Positions 39,962 through 49,170 of a stretch of DNA of 64,000 nucleotides are shown here, piece by piece; within the stretch, counting starts at the first letter, position 1; each line of letters begins with the position of its first letter. The position numbers and the translations under genes were made by a program. A model generated the notes under the pieces. That model was not told the origin of the DNA and searched no databases. It worked only from the letters and a program-made list of their open reading frames with translations. Origin of the DNA: Polaromonas glacialis (GTDB taxonomy: Bacteria; Pseudomonadota; Gammaproteobacteria; Burkholderiales; Burkholderiaceae_C); contig NZ_KL448323.1 in the NCBI RefSeq assembly GCF_000709345.1, positions 1 to 64,000 on the forward strand. Reading direction: 5' to 3'.

Positions 39962-41305
39962 TCAGTGCCCCACGGCCATGTGCTCCGTCTTTTCGTCCAG
40001 CACCATTTCCGGTTCCTGGGCTTCCTCCCACGTCTCGTTGTTCAGGCCGGCATGCAGCCGCTCCACATCAAGCTCGTTGGTCCACTTGGCCACGACCAGC
40101 GTCGCCACGCCGTTGCCGATCAGGTTGGTCAGCGCGCGCGCTTCCGACATGAAGCGGTCGATGCCCAGAATCAAGGCCAGGCCGGCCACCGGCACGGTGC
40201 CGACCGCCGACAGCGTGGCCGCCAGCACGATGAAGCCGCTTCCGGTCACGCCCGCAGCGCCTTTCGAGGTCAGCAGCAACACGCCCAGCAGCGTGATTTC
40301 CTGCATCAGCGTCATCGGCGTGTTGGTCGCCTGCGCGATGAAGACCGCCGCCATCGTCAGGTAGATCGATGTTCCATCCAGGTTGAACGAATAGCCGGTG
40401 GGAATGACCAGGCCCACGGTCGTCTTTTTGGCGCCCAGGTTTTCCATCTTTTCCATCATGCGCGGCAGCACCGATTCGGACGACGAGGTGCCGAGCACGA
40501 TCAGCAGTTCTTCCTTGATGTACTTGATGAATTTCCAGATGCTGAAGCCGTGGAGCTTGGCAATCGTGCCGAGCACGATAAAGATGAAGATCAGGCAGGT
40601 CAGGTAGAACGCACCCATCAGCTTGCCGAGTGAAAACAGCGAGCCGACGCCGTATTTGCCAATGGTGAACGCCATGGCGCCAAACGCACCGATCGGCGCG
40701 ACCTTCATGATGAAGCCGACGATGGTGAACAGCACATGCGAGGTCTTCTCGATCATGTCGAACACCATCGTGCCCCGGCCGCCGAAGCGGTGCAAGGCAA
40801 AGCCGAACAGCAGCGCCAGCAGCAGCACCTGCAAGATCTCGCCTTTGGCAAAGGCATCGACAAAGGCGGTCGGGATGACGTTCATGATGAAGTCGGTCGT
40901 GCTGACCATCTTGCCCGGTCCGGTGTAGGCTGCAATGGCCTTGGTGTCCAGCGTGGCCGGGTCCACATTCATGCCGACGCCCGGTTTGAGCACGTTGACC
41001 AGCACCAGCCCGATGATCAGCGCGAAGGTGCTGACGACTTCAAAGTACAGCAGCGCCAGTCCGCCGGTCTTGCCCACCTTCTTCATGTCTTCCATGCCGG
41101 CGATGCCGACGACCACGGTGCAGAAAATGATCGGCGCGATCATCATCTTGATGAGCTTGATAAAGCCATCGCCGAGCGGCTTCATGCTTTCGCCCACCGA
41201 AGGGTAGAAAAACCCCAGTGCGACGCCTGCAATGACGGCGCAGATCACCTGGAAATACAGGGAACGGTAAAGCGGCAATTTGCGCGGGAGTGTTGAGGTG
41301 GTCAT
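39962..41305 (-). CDS. dctA: C4-dicarboxylate transporter DctA
   Basis: 447 residues, the family's usual length. Recognised from [46 protein letters not shown], the serine-rich [21 protein letters not shown] re-entrant loop, [30 protein letters not shown] and the conserved [33 protein letters not shown] family Na+/H+ symporter for succinate, fumarate and malate. Single gene; no dctB/dctD nearby. Confidence 0.96.
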   Translation of the reverse strand: MTTSTLPRKLPLYRSLYFQVICAVIAGVALGFFYPSVGESMKPLGDGFIKLIKMMIAPIIFCTVVVGIAGMEDMKKVGKTGGLALLYFEVVSTFALIIGLVLVNVLKPGVGMNVDPATLDTKAIAAYTGPGKMVSTTDFIMNVIPTAFVDAFAKGEILQVLLLALLFGFALHRFGGRGTMVFDMIEKTSHVLFTIVGFIMKVAPIGAFGAMAFTIGKYGVGSLFSLGKLMGAFYLTCLIFIFIVLGTIAKLHGFSIWKFIKYIKEELLIVLGTSSSESVLPRMMEKMENLGAKKTTVGLVIPTGYSFNLDGTSIYLTMAAVFIAQATNTPMTLMQEITLLGVLLLTSKGAAGVTGSGFIVLAATLSAVGTVPVAGLALILGIDRFMSEARALTNLIGNGVATLVVAKWTNELDVERLHAGLNNETWEEAQEPEMVLDEKTEHMAVGH

Positions 41306-41608
41306 GCGTGGGGTGCATCGGCTGATGCGGCAGTAAAAGATTGAGGAAAGCCAATATAGCCAGCGTGTCCCGATTGAATATACGTAGTAGCCACAAAAAG
41401 GGATGTTTTCAACACTTAAATTCGGGATGGACGTTTTTTTCGGATTCTATGACCGGCCAGTTCTTGTGGATATCTCGACAGGAGCTGAAAAACAAAAAAT
41501 ACGCTGCCGTCCTACATTCATGCACAGGAGCGAATGCTTAGATGACTGTCCTGCCGGTGCGAGCCATCAGCCCGCTACGACTGCATTCCCTACACAAGGA
41601 GTTCCTCC
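41306..41608. other. Divergent gap between dctA and a small gene
   Basis: Should hold the promoter for dctA on the minus strand and the leader of the 75-aa gene at 41609. I looked for the sigma-54 element often found before dctA and saw none. No repeat or RNA gene recognised. Confidence 0.35.
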
Positions 41609-41836
41609 ATGTCTTTGAACACGACACCTTCGCTTCACAGCAGCTACCTTGCCAATGAACTGGCGAATGCCGACCTCCAGACTGAATACGCCCGTATGCG
41701 TGAAGAGCTGGAGCGCCTGCTGACCGAGCCGGACAAGGATTTTCAAAGAATTGATGCGCTGGTTGACCAGCTTGAACTGGTTCAGCTCGCCTTCAAGGAA
41801 CAGCACGGCATCAAGGGCAACAACCCGAATGAATGA
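41609..41836 (+). CDS. Small hypothetical protein with helical C-terminus
   Basis: 75 residues: MSLNTTPSLHSSYLANELAN, then charged helices (LQTEYARMREELERLLTEP, FQRIDALVDQLELVQLAFKEQHG). AAGGAG lies 8 bases before the ATG. Cytosolic, possibly a helical hairpin. No family named. Confidence 0.65.
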   Translation: MSLNTTPSLHSSYLANELANADLQTEYARMREELERLLTEPDKDFQRIDALVDQLELVQLAFKEQHGIKGNNPNE

Positions 41837-42144
41837 GTTGCTGCAAGCTCGAAGAATGTTTGCAAAACGCGCCTGACAGCGTGCGCGGCGGAGTGTTTTC
41901 CTACAAGGCGCGGCGCTCTATTTTTTATAGCTGTTAACGACCGCCAGTATTGCGCAAGAAGCCTGTTTGTCATTTATTTCAGGCCGCGTTCCATGGCTTT
42001 CCCAGTGGCGGCACGGTTTTACAGAACTACACGGTCTTCGGAGATTTCTTACGGGCGTCTGTCTTGCAGGCTGGCAAGCACCGCAAGCGATTCCTTTTAA
42101 CTTAGGGCTGTCAACCGGACAGATCCACTTCAAAGGAAATCAAC
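41837..42144. other. 308-base gap with an interspersed repeat and a leader
   Basis: 41919-41966 holds a copy of the interspersed repeat (TATTTTTTATAGCTGTTAAC, then TATTGCGCAAGAAGCCTG). The remainder, 41970-42130, looks like a promoter and leader for the 24-residue gene at 42145. No other ORF supported. Confidence 0.5.
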
Positions 42145-42219
42145 ATGCCCATCATTGCCTGGTTACTCGGTGTCCCCATCACCGTCATCTTGTTGCTGAT
42201 GCTTTTCGGGGTGTTCTGA
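42145..42219 (+). CDS. 24-residue membrane micropeptide
   Basis: AAAGGAA at 42132-42138 is well spaced for the ATG at 42145. The peptide starts MPIIAWLLGVPITVILLLML and ends FGVF with a TGA at 42217. It is one hydrophobic helix with a Pro kink. It is followed directly by a terminator, so it looks like a complete independent gene. I recall near-identical tiny ORFs in Burkholderiales, without a known function. Confidence 0.6.
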   Translation: MPIIAWLLGVPITVILLLMLFGVF

Positions 42220-42248
42220 AAAGCTGCCTGCCACCCTGAAAAGGATGC

Positions 42249-42276
42249 AAAAAAACCCGCCTCGGCGGGTTTTTTC
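42249..42276. terminator. Bidirectional rho-independent terminator
   Basis: AAAAAACCCGCC and GGCGGGTTTTTT form a tight stem with a tiny loop, with A/T runs on both sides. It ends the micropeptide transcript (plus) and abuts the stop codon of the helicase gene (minus). Confidence 0.9.
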
Positions 42277-44665
42277 ATGGCTGCACGCCATCGGCTGACA
42301 CCCACACGCGCCTGTCTGCATCGGTTACGCTGGCAGGGCGGAGGCGCATTTGCCGCACCTGCCACCATGAAGGCAGCAAGCGTTGGACTTGCGGCCGCGC
42401 AAACCGGTCGTCCATCAGGAAGATCACGCCCTGGTCCCGCGTGGTGCGTATCACCCGGCCTGCGGCCTGCACGACTTTCTGGATTCCCGGGTAAAGGTAG
42501 GTGTAGTCATAAGCCTGCCGGGCGCCAAAATTTTCAGCCATCCGCAGCTTGATCTGCTCGTTGACCGGGTTGACCTGCGGCAGGCCCAGCGTGGCGATGA
42601 AGGCGCCAATCAGCCGCTGGCCGGGCAGGTCGATGCCCTCGGCAAACGCGCCGCCCAGCACGGCAAAACCAATGCCGCGTCCCTCCGGCACAAAGCGCGC
42701 CAGGAATTCGTCACGCGCCGCTTCATCCATGCGCCGGGTCTGCTGCCATATCGGCACCTGCGGGTGCAATTGCCGGAAGCGCTCGGCCAGCTTTTCCAGA
42801 TAGTCGTAGCTGCTCAGGAACACCAGGTAGTTGCCCGGCTTGTCGTCGTACTGCCGCGCCATCAGGTGCGCGATGGGCGCCAGCGACCCCTCGCGGTGCT
42901 GGTAACGGGTCGAGATGTCGCTCACCACCTGCACCGCCAGCTGCTCGGCCAGGAACGGCGACGGCACATCGACCCAGGCCGTGTCGGCCGGCAGGCCCAG
43001 CGTGTCGGCATGATATTTTTGCGGGCTCAGCGTCGCGGAAAACAGCGCGGCCGACCGGGCAGCGGCAAAGCGCGGCGCCAGGAAAGGCGCGGGCACGACG
43101 TTGCGGATGCACAGCCGGCTGAACCGGGCCGCCGGGCGGCTGGAGCCGAAAGGGCCATTGCGGACACGCGCATCGTCAAGCGTGATGTCAAACAGCGAAT
43201 GCGCGCCAAAGCTTTCGGCAATGCGCGAGAAATGCAGCGCATCGAAGTAAAAGCGCTGGAGCGCAGCATCCACTCGCGTCGGATGCGCCTCCAGGTCATC
43301 GGTTATGGCGGCCGTAGCCTGTTGCAAGGCCAGCAGGAACTTGTCCGGCGGACTGTCGCACACCTGATAGGCTTGTTCTGGCGGATGCTGTGGCCCCCTG
43401 GCCAGGTCGCGCCAAGCGCGGTGCAGGCGGTCGAGCGGCTTTTTCAGCGCCGGCCCGGCCGACTGCCGCACGCCGGCCAGTTCGGCCTGGTCCAGTTCGG
43501 CCGAATACATCTTTCGCGCCCGGTCCACCAGGTTGTGCGCTTCATCGACCAGCACGCTGACGCGCCAGCCATTGGCCACCGTCAGGCCATGGAGGAGGGC
43601 GCTCACGTCAAAGTAATAGTTGTAGTCGCCGACCACCACATCGCTCCAGCGCACCAGGTCCTGGCTCAGGTAATACGGGCACACGCCATGCGCCAGCGCC
43701 ACCGTACGCAGCGCTTCCTTGTCGAGCAGGCCGCCCGCCCCCGGTTCGGCCAGCGCCGCGCTGCGCGCAGCCGGCAGGCGGTCGTAAAACCCCCGGGCCA
43801 GCGGGCACGACTCGCCATGGCAGGCCTTGTCCAGGTGCTCGCACGCCTTGTCGCGCGCCACCAGCTCGATGATGCGCAGGGGAAGGGTCGGCGCGCTTCG
43901 ATTGATCAGCGCCAGCGCATCGAGTGCCAGCCGGCGGCCGGGGGTCTTGGCCGCCAGAAAGAACACCTTGTCGATGTGCTGCCGGGGCGCGGCCTTGAGC
44001 AGCGGAAAGACCGTGGCTATGGTCTTGCCGATGCCGGTGGGTGCCTGCGCCATCAGGCAGCGGCTGCTGGCGGCCGAGCGGTACACCGCCTCGGCCAGTT
44101 CGCGCTGGCCGGTGCGAAAGGCCGCATGCGGAAAAGCCAGCGCCGCCAGCGCTGCATCGCGTGCCGCGCGGTGCGCCAGTTCCTGCCGCGCCCAGTCCAG
44201 GAATTTTTCGCACTGCGCTTCAAAATAGCCTTTCAGCGCCTCGGCGGTGAAGCATTCCGCCAGCACCGTTTCCTGCTGGCTGCCGATGTCCAGGTAAACC
44301 AGCGCCAGCCTCACCTCGGCCAGCTCCAGCTTCTGGCACAGCAGCCAGCCATAGACCTTGACCTGCGCCCAGTGCAACTGGCGGTGGTTTTCCGGCATGT
44401 CGGCCAGGTCGCCCCGGAAGGTCTTGACCTCTTCGAGCTGCCTGTTTTGCGCGTCGTAGCCATCGGCGCGGCCGCGCACCCGCAGCTCCTTGTAGTCGCC
44501 GCTCAGGCTCACTTCGGCCTGGTAGAGCGCGCCGCGTCGGGATGCGACCAGCGCATGGCCGGCAATGCCTTCCTGCGCGGAAGGCGAGGGCGTGAAACGC
44601 AGGTCCAGGTCCCCCTGCTTGGCGGTGAATTCGCACAGCGCCCGGACGGCGACGACATAGCGCAA
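42275..44665 (-). CDS. PD-(D/E)XK nuclease - XPD/DinG-type helicase fusion
   Basis: 796 residues. Residues about 25-160 contain a Cas4/RecB-like nuclease core (RVRGRADGYD, EEVKTFRG, HWAQVKVYGWLL). The helicase follows: Walker A APTGIGKTIATVFPLL near 211, an Fe-S cluster region with Cys in ACEHLDKACHGESCPLARGFYD near 275, DEAH box VLVDEAHNLVDRAR near 373, and late motifs FLSSYDYLEKL and QAAGRVIRTTRDQGVIFLMDDRFA. Related to YoaA/DinG-like repair helicases that unwind DNA 5' to 3'. The cluster suggests a redox-sensitive DNA repair role. Confidence 0.88.
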   Translation of the reverse strand: MRYVVAVRALCEFTAKQGDLDLRFTPSPSAQEGIAGHALVASRRGALYQAEVSLSGDYKELRVRGRADGYDAQNRQLEEVKTFRGDLADMPENHRQLHWAQVKVYGWLLCQKLELAEVRLALVYLDIGSQQETVLAECFTAEALKGYFEAQCEKFLDWARQELAHRAARDAALAALAFPHAAFRTGQRELAEAVYRSAASSRCLMAQAPTGIGKTIATVFPLLKAAPRQHIDKVFFLAAKTPGRRLALDALALINRSAPTLPLRIIELVARDKACEHLDKACHGESCPLARGFYDRLPAARSAALAEPGAGGLLDKEALRTVALAHGVCPYYLSQDLVRWSDVVVGDYNYYFDVSALLHGLTVANGWRVSVLVDEAHNLVDRARKMYSAELDQAELAGVRQSAGPALKKPLDRLHRAWRDLARGPQHPPEQAYQVCDSPPDKFLLALQQATAAITDDLEAHPTRVDAALQRFYFDALHFSRIAESFGAHSLFDITLDDARVRNGPFGSSRPAARFSRLCIRNVVPAPFLAPRFAAARSAALFSATLSPQKYHADTLGLPADTAWVDVPSPFLAEQLAVQVVSDISTRYQHREGSLAPIAHLMARQYDDKPGNYLVFLSSYDYLEKLAERFRQLHPQVPIWQQTRRMDEAARDEFLARFVPEGRGIGFAVLGGAFAEGIDLPGQRLIGAFIATLGLPQVNPVNEQIKLRMAENFGARQAYDYTYLYPGIQKVVQAAGRVIRTTRDQGVIFLMDDRFARPQVQRLLPSWWQVRQMRLRPASVTDADRRVWVSADGVQP

Positions 44666-44728
44666 TTCAGGCGCCCGCTGGCAGCGTCGGCTGGCTGGCT
44701 GGGGCGCGGGCCAAGTTGTGAAGCGCCG

Positions 44729-45166
44729 TCACTGGGGCTTGACGTAGTTCATGGCCGTGTCGAATTCCTCGCGCGACAGGAAGCCGTCCTGGTTGGTGTC
44801 GGCCCGATCAAAATTTTTCGCCACGCCGCGAAAGCCCGAGGCTTCCTGCCAGCTGACCTTGCCGTCGCGGTTGCCGTCCATGAAACCAAAGGCCCGTTCC
44901 AGGTCGCTGGCCGCGTAGCGCGGCGCCGGCGCAGAAACTTCCGCAGCGGCCGCGCCCGAAGTGGCGGCAGTGGGGGAATCGGTGCCTTGGGCCTGGGCGC
45001 CCAGGGCCCACAGCGCAGCGGCCGCGCTCACGCCGAGCATCCTGGACCAGACCTGCAACGAAGTTCTGCCAGTGCGCACGGCGGAAAGGGCCGGATTTCG
45101 GTTAACGGGATGGACGGAAAAGACCGTGGAAAAATTCATGGGTCGGCTCATTAAAAGGTCAAACAT
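44729..45166 (-). CDS. Secreted EF-hand calcium-binding protein
   Basis: Up to 145 residues. An internal hydrophobic stretch (MLGVSAAAALWALGAQAQG) looks like the real signal peptide, so the start may be the ATG 42 codons in rather than 45166. Two EF-hand loops are visible: DGNRDGKVSWQEA near 107 and DTNQDGFLSREEF near 128. A short Ala/Thr-rich linker precedes them. Probably a periplasmic calcium-binding protein. No operon partner. Confidence 0.75.
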   Translation of the reverse strand: MFDLLMSRPMNFSTVFSVHPVNRNPALSAVRTGRTSLQVWSRMLGVSAAAALWALGAQAQGTDSPTAATSGAAAAEVSAPAPRYAASDLERAFGFMDGNRDGKVSWQEASGFRGVAKNFDRADTNQDGFLSREEFDTAMNYVKPQ

Positions 45167-45411
45167 GCCTGCGATTGGACGCCAGTTTGCCCGGCGGCTC
45201 CAGCAAACTTGCAGCGTGTTTCGCAGCTTTACCTGGCGGGCACACCGCGCGCACTGCTTTGCCGTTGCGACGGGCCTGATCCGGTTTCATGCCATGGCAA
45301 TGCATGCGCTTGCGGCTGACAGCACGGGCATGGACTGTCCCACAGCAGCCACTGGGCCGGCTTTCGACAATCAGGGCTTCCATATGGATTTTAAAAGCAC
45401 AAGGAAACACC

Positions 45412-45798
45412 ATGGCAACCAGCAGCATTCTGGGCGGCTCCAAGGCCCCCGAGGAAATCAGCGGTAAAGACCTGCATGCCCTGGGTCCCAGCGACAACTC
45501 CGACAGCGGCAGCGATGCGGTGGGCGCCTATGGCGACGACGAACTGTCGAGCGACAGCGACGCCGTGGGCACCGGCGAGCGCGCCTCCGCAGGCCTTGAC
45601 CGCAACCAGCCCGATGCGGACATCCTGCCCGACCGCATCGAACAGGCGCCTGGCACCGATTCGGACAGCGATGTCGACGCCGATGCCGGCGACGACTTCA
45701 ATGACCTGAGCGAAGTCGAGGACCTGGCCGATGACGGCGATGACCTGGACATCGATGTGGAAGATGACGGCGACGAAACTGCGAACGCGTCACGCTGA
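45412..45798 (+). CDS. Highly acidic Asp/Ser-rich small protein
   Basis: 128 residues from the ATG at 45412 (AAGGAAA 6 bases upstream): MATSSILGGSKAPEEISGKD, then an almost unbroken acidic tract with the near-repeats SDSGSDAVGAYGDDE and SSDSDAVGTGE, ending DLDIDVEDDGDETANASR. Predicted disordered with a very low isoelectric point. Similar proteins occur in Comamonadaceae. Role unknown. Confidence 0.65.
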   Translation: MATSSILGGSKAPEEISGKDLHALGPSDNSDSGSDAVGAYGDDELSSDSDAVGTGERASAGLDRNQPDADILPDRIEQAPGTDSDSDVDADAGDDFNDLSEVEDLADDGDDLDIDVEDDGDETANASR

Positions 45799-46029
45799 AA
45801 TCCTGCCCTTTTCCCGGCCAGCGGCTTGCGGCCATGCGCCGAACCCGTCGCGGTAGCCACGTTTTCAACTCATGCCTGCGCAGCGTAGCGGGCTCCTGGG
45901 CAGGCCTCGAACCGGGCAGCCAAGACAATTTGGGCCTGGCCCGCTGGCTTGCGCGCAACAGCTTCCAGTATTGGCAATCGATACCGTTACCATGGGCGCT
46001 CCAGTTCCTTCAACCCTTTGTGCAAGCCT

Positions 46030-47121
46030 ATGAAACTCTCAAAAATGGCCAAGTCTTCCCGTCTGGAAGACCGCTCCTTCCTGCTCCTGCTGGTCCTGGT
46101 TTCACTGGCTTTTTTCTGGGTGCTCTGGCCTTATTACGGCGCGGTCTTCTGGGGCTCGGTGCTGGCCATCCTGTTCAATGCGCTGTTCCTGCGCCTGCTC
46201 AGAAAAATGCCGCAAAAGCGAACGCTGGCCGCCTTGCTGACGCTTTCCATCATCCTGGTGCTGGTCATCTTGCCGGTCGGGCTGATCAGCGCCTTGCTGA
46301 CGCAGGAAGCGGCCAGCGTGTACCAGCGCGTGCAGTCCGGCGAACTGAGTTTTGGCCGCTATTTCCAGCAAATCTACAACGCCCTTCCGTCATGGGTGAA
46401 CGGAATCCTTGGCCGTTCGGGCCTGGACAACCTGGGGCTGATCCAGGACCGCGTGACCAGCAGCCTGACGCAGGGCAGCCAGTTCATCGCCACGCAGGCA
46501 CTCAACATCGGGCAGAACGCCTTCGATTTTTTCGTCAGCTTTTTCATCATGCTGTACCTGCTGTTTTTCTTTCTGCGCGACGGCGGCGCCCTGTCGCGGC
46601 GCATCAAGGAAGCGATTCCGCTCGAAGCCGAGATCAAGCGCAACATCTTCAGCAAGTTCACCACCGTCATTCGCGCCACCGTCAAGGGCAACATCGTCGT
46701 GGCCATGCTGCAGGGCGCCCTGGGCGGGCTCATCTTCTGGTTCCTCGGCATTCACGCGCCGGTGCTGTGGGGCACGCTGATGGCGTTTTTGTCGCTGCTG
46801 CCAGCCGTCGGCGCGGCCATCGTGTGGATTCCCGTCGCCATCTATTTTTTGGCCACCGGCGCGATCTGGCAGGGCGTGCTGCTGATTGCCTATGGCGTGC
46901 TGGTGATCGGCCTGGTCGACAACATCCTGCGCCCGGTGCTGGTCGGCAAGGACACCAAGATGCCCGACTATGTGGTGCTGGTTTCCACGATTGGCGGCAT
47001 GTCGCTGTTCGGCCTGAACGGCTTTGTCATCGGCCCGGTGATCGCGGCCATGTTCATGGCGGCGTGGGACATTTTCATGAAGGCCCGGGAGGATGAACTG
47101 GCCGAACCGCCATTGCCCTGA
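46030..47121 (+). CDS. AI-2E (PerM/TqsA) family membrane transporter
   Basis: 363 residues from the ATG at 46030 (no clear ribosome site; a second ATG is at 46045). About eight membrane segments in the paired pattern of the family, including FFVSFFIMLYLLFFFLRDGGALSRRI and the end IGGMSLFGLNGFVIGPVIAAMFMAAWDIF. Members export small signals or ions; the substrate is not deducible. The interspersed repeat at 47139 follows. Confidence 0.85.
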   Translation: MKLSKMAKSSRLEDRSFLLLLVLVSLAFFWVLWPYYGAVFWGSVLAILFNALFLRLLRKMPQKRTLAALLTLSIILVLVILPVGLISALLTQEAASVYQRVQSGELSFGRYFQQIYNALPSWVNGILGRSGLDNLGLIQDRVTSSLTQGSQFIATQALNIGQNAFDFFVSFFIMLYLLFFFLRDGGALSRRIKEAIPLEAEIKRNIFSKFTTVIRATVKGNIVVAMLQGALGGLIFWFLGIHAPVLWGTLMAFLSLLPAVGAAIVWIPVAIYFLATGAIWQGVLLIAYGVLVIGLVDNILRPVLVGKDTKMPDYVVLVSTIGGMSLFGLNGFVIGPVIAAMFMAAWDIFMKAREDELAEPPLP

Positions 47122-47138
47122 ACCACCGGGTTTTATCG

Positions 47139-47196
47139 ATAAAAAAGGCTGTTTGCGCAGTAGCTGCGGGCGCGGGCAGCTATTGATTAAATAGCA
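47139..47196. repeat. Interspersed repeat copy between the AI-2E and alcohol dehydrogenase genes
   Basis: AAAAAAGGCTGTTTGCGCAG, then GCGGGCAGCTATTGATTAAATAGC. Same orientation as the copy at 16771. It lies between convergent genes and may terminate transcription. Confidence 0.6.
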
Positions 47197-48275
47197 GGCT
47201 GGACCGGGGTCGGCTGCTGGCCGATGGGCAGTGTGGCCATGTCCACCACGAAGCGGTACTTCACATCGCTCTTGAGCATGCGCTCGTAGGCCGTCTCGAT
47301 CTCGTCCATGCGGATCGCCTCGATGTCCGACACCAGCCCGTGCTGCGCGCAGAAATCCAGCATTTCCTGGGTTTCCCGGATGCCGCCGATCAGCGAGCCG
47401 GCCAGGCGGCGGCGCTTCATGATCAGGTTGAACACGCCAGGCGACGGGTGCGGGGTGGCGGGCGCGCCGACCAGCGTCATGGTGCCGTCGAGCTTGAGCA
47501 GCACCAAAAAAGCGTCCAGGTCATGCGGCGCGGCCACCGTGTTCAGGATGAAATCGAAACTGCCGGCATGCGCGGCCATTTCGTCGGCATTTTTGGACAC
47601 CACGACTTCCTTGGCGCCCAGGCGCAGCGCGTCCTCGCGCTTGTTCGCCGAGGTGGTGAACAGCACCACATGCGCGCCCATAGCGGCGGCAATCTTCACG
47701 CCCATGTGCCCCAGCCCGCCCAGCCCGACAATGCCGACCTTGTGGCCCGGGCCGACCTTCCACTGGCGCAGCGGCGAATAGGTGGTGATGCCCGCGCACA
47801 GCAGCGGCGCGACAGCGGCCAGGTCGGCCTCGGGATGCGAAATGCGCAGCACGAACGATTCGCGCACCACGATGTGGCTGGAATAGCCGCCGTAGGTGTT
47901 GGCGCCGGTGCCCTGCTCGGGGCCGTTGTAGGTGCCGGTAAAACCGTTGTCGCAGTATTGCTCCAGGCCGCCTTCGCAGGGCGCGCAATGCTGGCAGCTG
48001 TCCACCATGCAGCCCACGCCGACGATGTCGCCGACCTTGAACTTGCTCACCAGCTCGCCAACCGCCGTGACGCGCCCGACGATTTCGTGGCCCGGCACCG
48101 ATGGATACACGGTGTTTTGCCATTCATTGCGCGCCGTGTGCAGGTCGGAGTGGCAGACGCCGCAATACAGGATGTCGAGCGCCACATCAAGCTGGCCGGG
48201 TGAACGGCGTTCGAAGGTGAAGGGCGCGAGCGGGGTGGTGGCGGAGGTGGCGGCGTAGCCGAGTGCTTGGGTCAT
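47187..48275 (-). CDS. Zinc-dependent NAD(P) alcohol dehydrogenase (YahK/CAD type)
   Basis: 362 residues. Catalytic zinc ligands in ILYCGVCHSDLHTARNEW near 39 and PSVPGHEIVGRVTAVG near 61; structural zinc in CMVDSCQHCAPCEGGLEQYC near 95. The nucleotide-binding loop GIVGLGGLGHMGVKIAAAMGA is near 177. Matches the cinnamyl-alcohol-dehydrogenase-like group that reduces aldehydes with NADPH. Single gene, broad-range aldehyde reductase likely. Confidence 0.9.
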   Translation of the reverse strand: MTQALGYAATSATTPLAPFTFERRSPGQLDVALDILYCGVCHSDLHTARNEWQNTVYPSVPGHEIVGRVTAVGELVSKFKVGDIVGVGCMVDSCQHCAPCEGGLEQYCDNGFTGTYNGPEQGTGANTYGGYSSHIVVRESFVLRISHPEADLAAVAPLLCAGITTYSPLRQWKVGPGHKVGIVGLGGLGHMGVKIAAAMGAHVVLFTTSANKREDALRLGAKEVVVSKNADEMAAHAGSFDFILNTVAAPHDLDAFLVLLKLDGTMTLVGAPATPHPSPGVFNLIMKRRRLAGSLIGGIRETQEMLDFCAQHGLVSDIEAIRMDEIETAYERMLKSDVKYRFVVDMATLPIGQQPTPVQPAI

Positions 48276-48616
48276 GACGAAATCCAGGAGTTGTGAGTTG
48301 GCAAGCGACTCATGCTAGCCCTTTAGCGAGTCTGCCGCATGACCCGACTGCCCAAACCCGCGTAGGACCCGGCTTCATTGTCCAATCGTCCATTTCATGC
48401 ATGGTTTGCATGCTTTGCGCATATCAGGTAAGCATAGGCAGCTATATATTTTGTAGCAGGCAGTAAACGGGGGTTTAAAACGCGGGCTGAATTTGCCGCC
48501 GCGCCTGCCTGCAAACCCCCCTTGTTTGGGGGATAGCCATCATCAAGCGCTTTGGTCACGATGGCTTGACGGTGCGCGCAAGCACCGTTGGACAAAAAGT
48601 AACAAGGGGGATGAAG
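48276..48616. other. 341-base divergent gap with an interspersed repeat copy
   Basis: 48408-48457 matches the repeat family in a weak form (TTGCATGCTTTGCGCATATC, AGGTAAGCATAGGCAGCTATA). At 48507-48530 a CCCCCC ... GGGGG palindrome could form a short hairpin. Otherwise it holds the promoters of the dehydrogenase and the 178-aa gene. No ORF supported. Confidence 0.45.
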
Positions 48617-49153
48617 ATGCTTATTTTCAGCAGCCGTGAATCGGAAGGCCGCGCTGCCACGTCAGCCGTCGAGCAACAATTTACAGCCGGTGCGGACCCG
48701 CTGGCGCGGGCCACCCGCCAGCATGCGCCGCAGACACAGGAAGAAGACTGGAAAGTGGTGCAAATCGACTGCGACGTGGACGATGCCGAATCCATGAATG
48801 AATTGTTACAGTTGTTTCAGGAAGCGCGACCGCTGCTGCTTTACCTGCATGGCTACAACAGCACGCCGGCCGCCTGTTTTGAACGTTGCGACCGTCTGGA
48901 ATCGCTCTACGGCCTGGAAATGGTCAGATTTTCATGGTCAGCCAAAAAACACCTGCTCGCCGATGGCATGCGCCCCGGTTTCGAGGCAGGGACAGACCCT
49001 GGCCTGCGGCGGGAACTGGCTCGCCTGTTTGGTTCGCAGAAAGGTTCGCCGTCCAGAAAATACCCCGCGCCGCTTGATCCGGTGGCCTGCGATCTGGAAA
49101 ACGTGACCTGCGCATGGTGGCTGCTGATGGCCCTGCCAGGCGCCCGCCATTGA
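48617..49153 (+). CDS. DUF900-like alpha/beta-hydrolase N-terminal protein, apparently truncated
   Basis: 178 residues from the ATG at 48617; AAGGGGG lies 6 bases upstream. An alternative ATG is at 48611. A polar 55-residue start leads to a beta strand and loop LLLYLHGYNSTPAACFERCDRLESLYGLEMVRFSWSAKKH, like the HGYN oxyanion region of DUF900-type alpha/beta hydrolases. The nucleophile elbow and catalytic His are not present. It may be a decayed hydrolase or a binding-only derivative. Confidence 0.55.
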   Translation: MLIFSSRESEGRAATSAVEQQFTAGADPLARATRQHAPQTQEEDWKVVQIDCDVDDAESMNELLQLFQEARPLLLYLHGYNSTPAACFERCDRLESLYGLEMVRFSWSAKKHLLADGMRPGFEAGTDPGLRRELARLFGSQKGSPSRKYPAPLDPVACDLENVTCAWWLLMALPGARH

Positions 49154-49170
49154 TCCGGCGCTGGCTTGGT

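Noticed and set aside
42383-45154. 923-aa plus-strand frame opposite the helicase
   Set aside because: Antisense to a helicase with all motifs intact; no start signal.
45834-47096. 420-aa plus-strand frame overlapping the AI-2E family gene
   Set aside because: Same strand, wrong frame; the alternative frame has clear membrane helices and family motifs.
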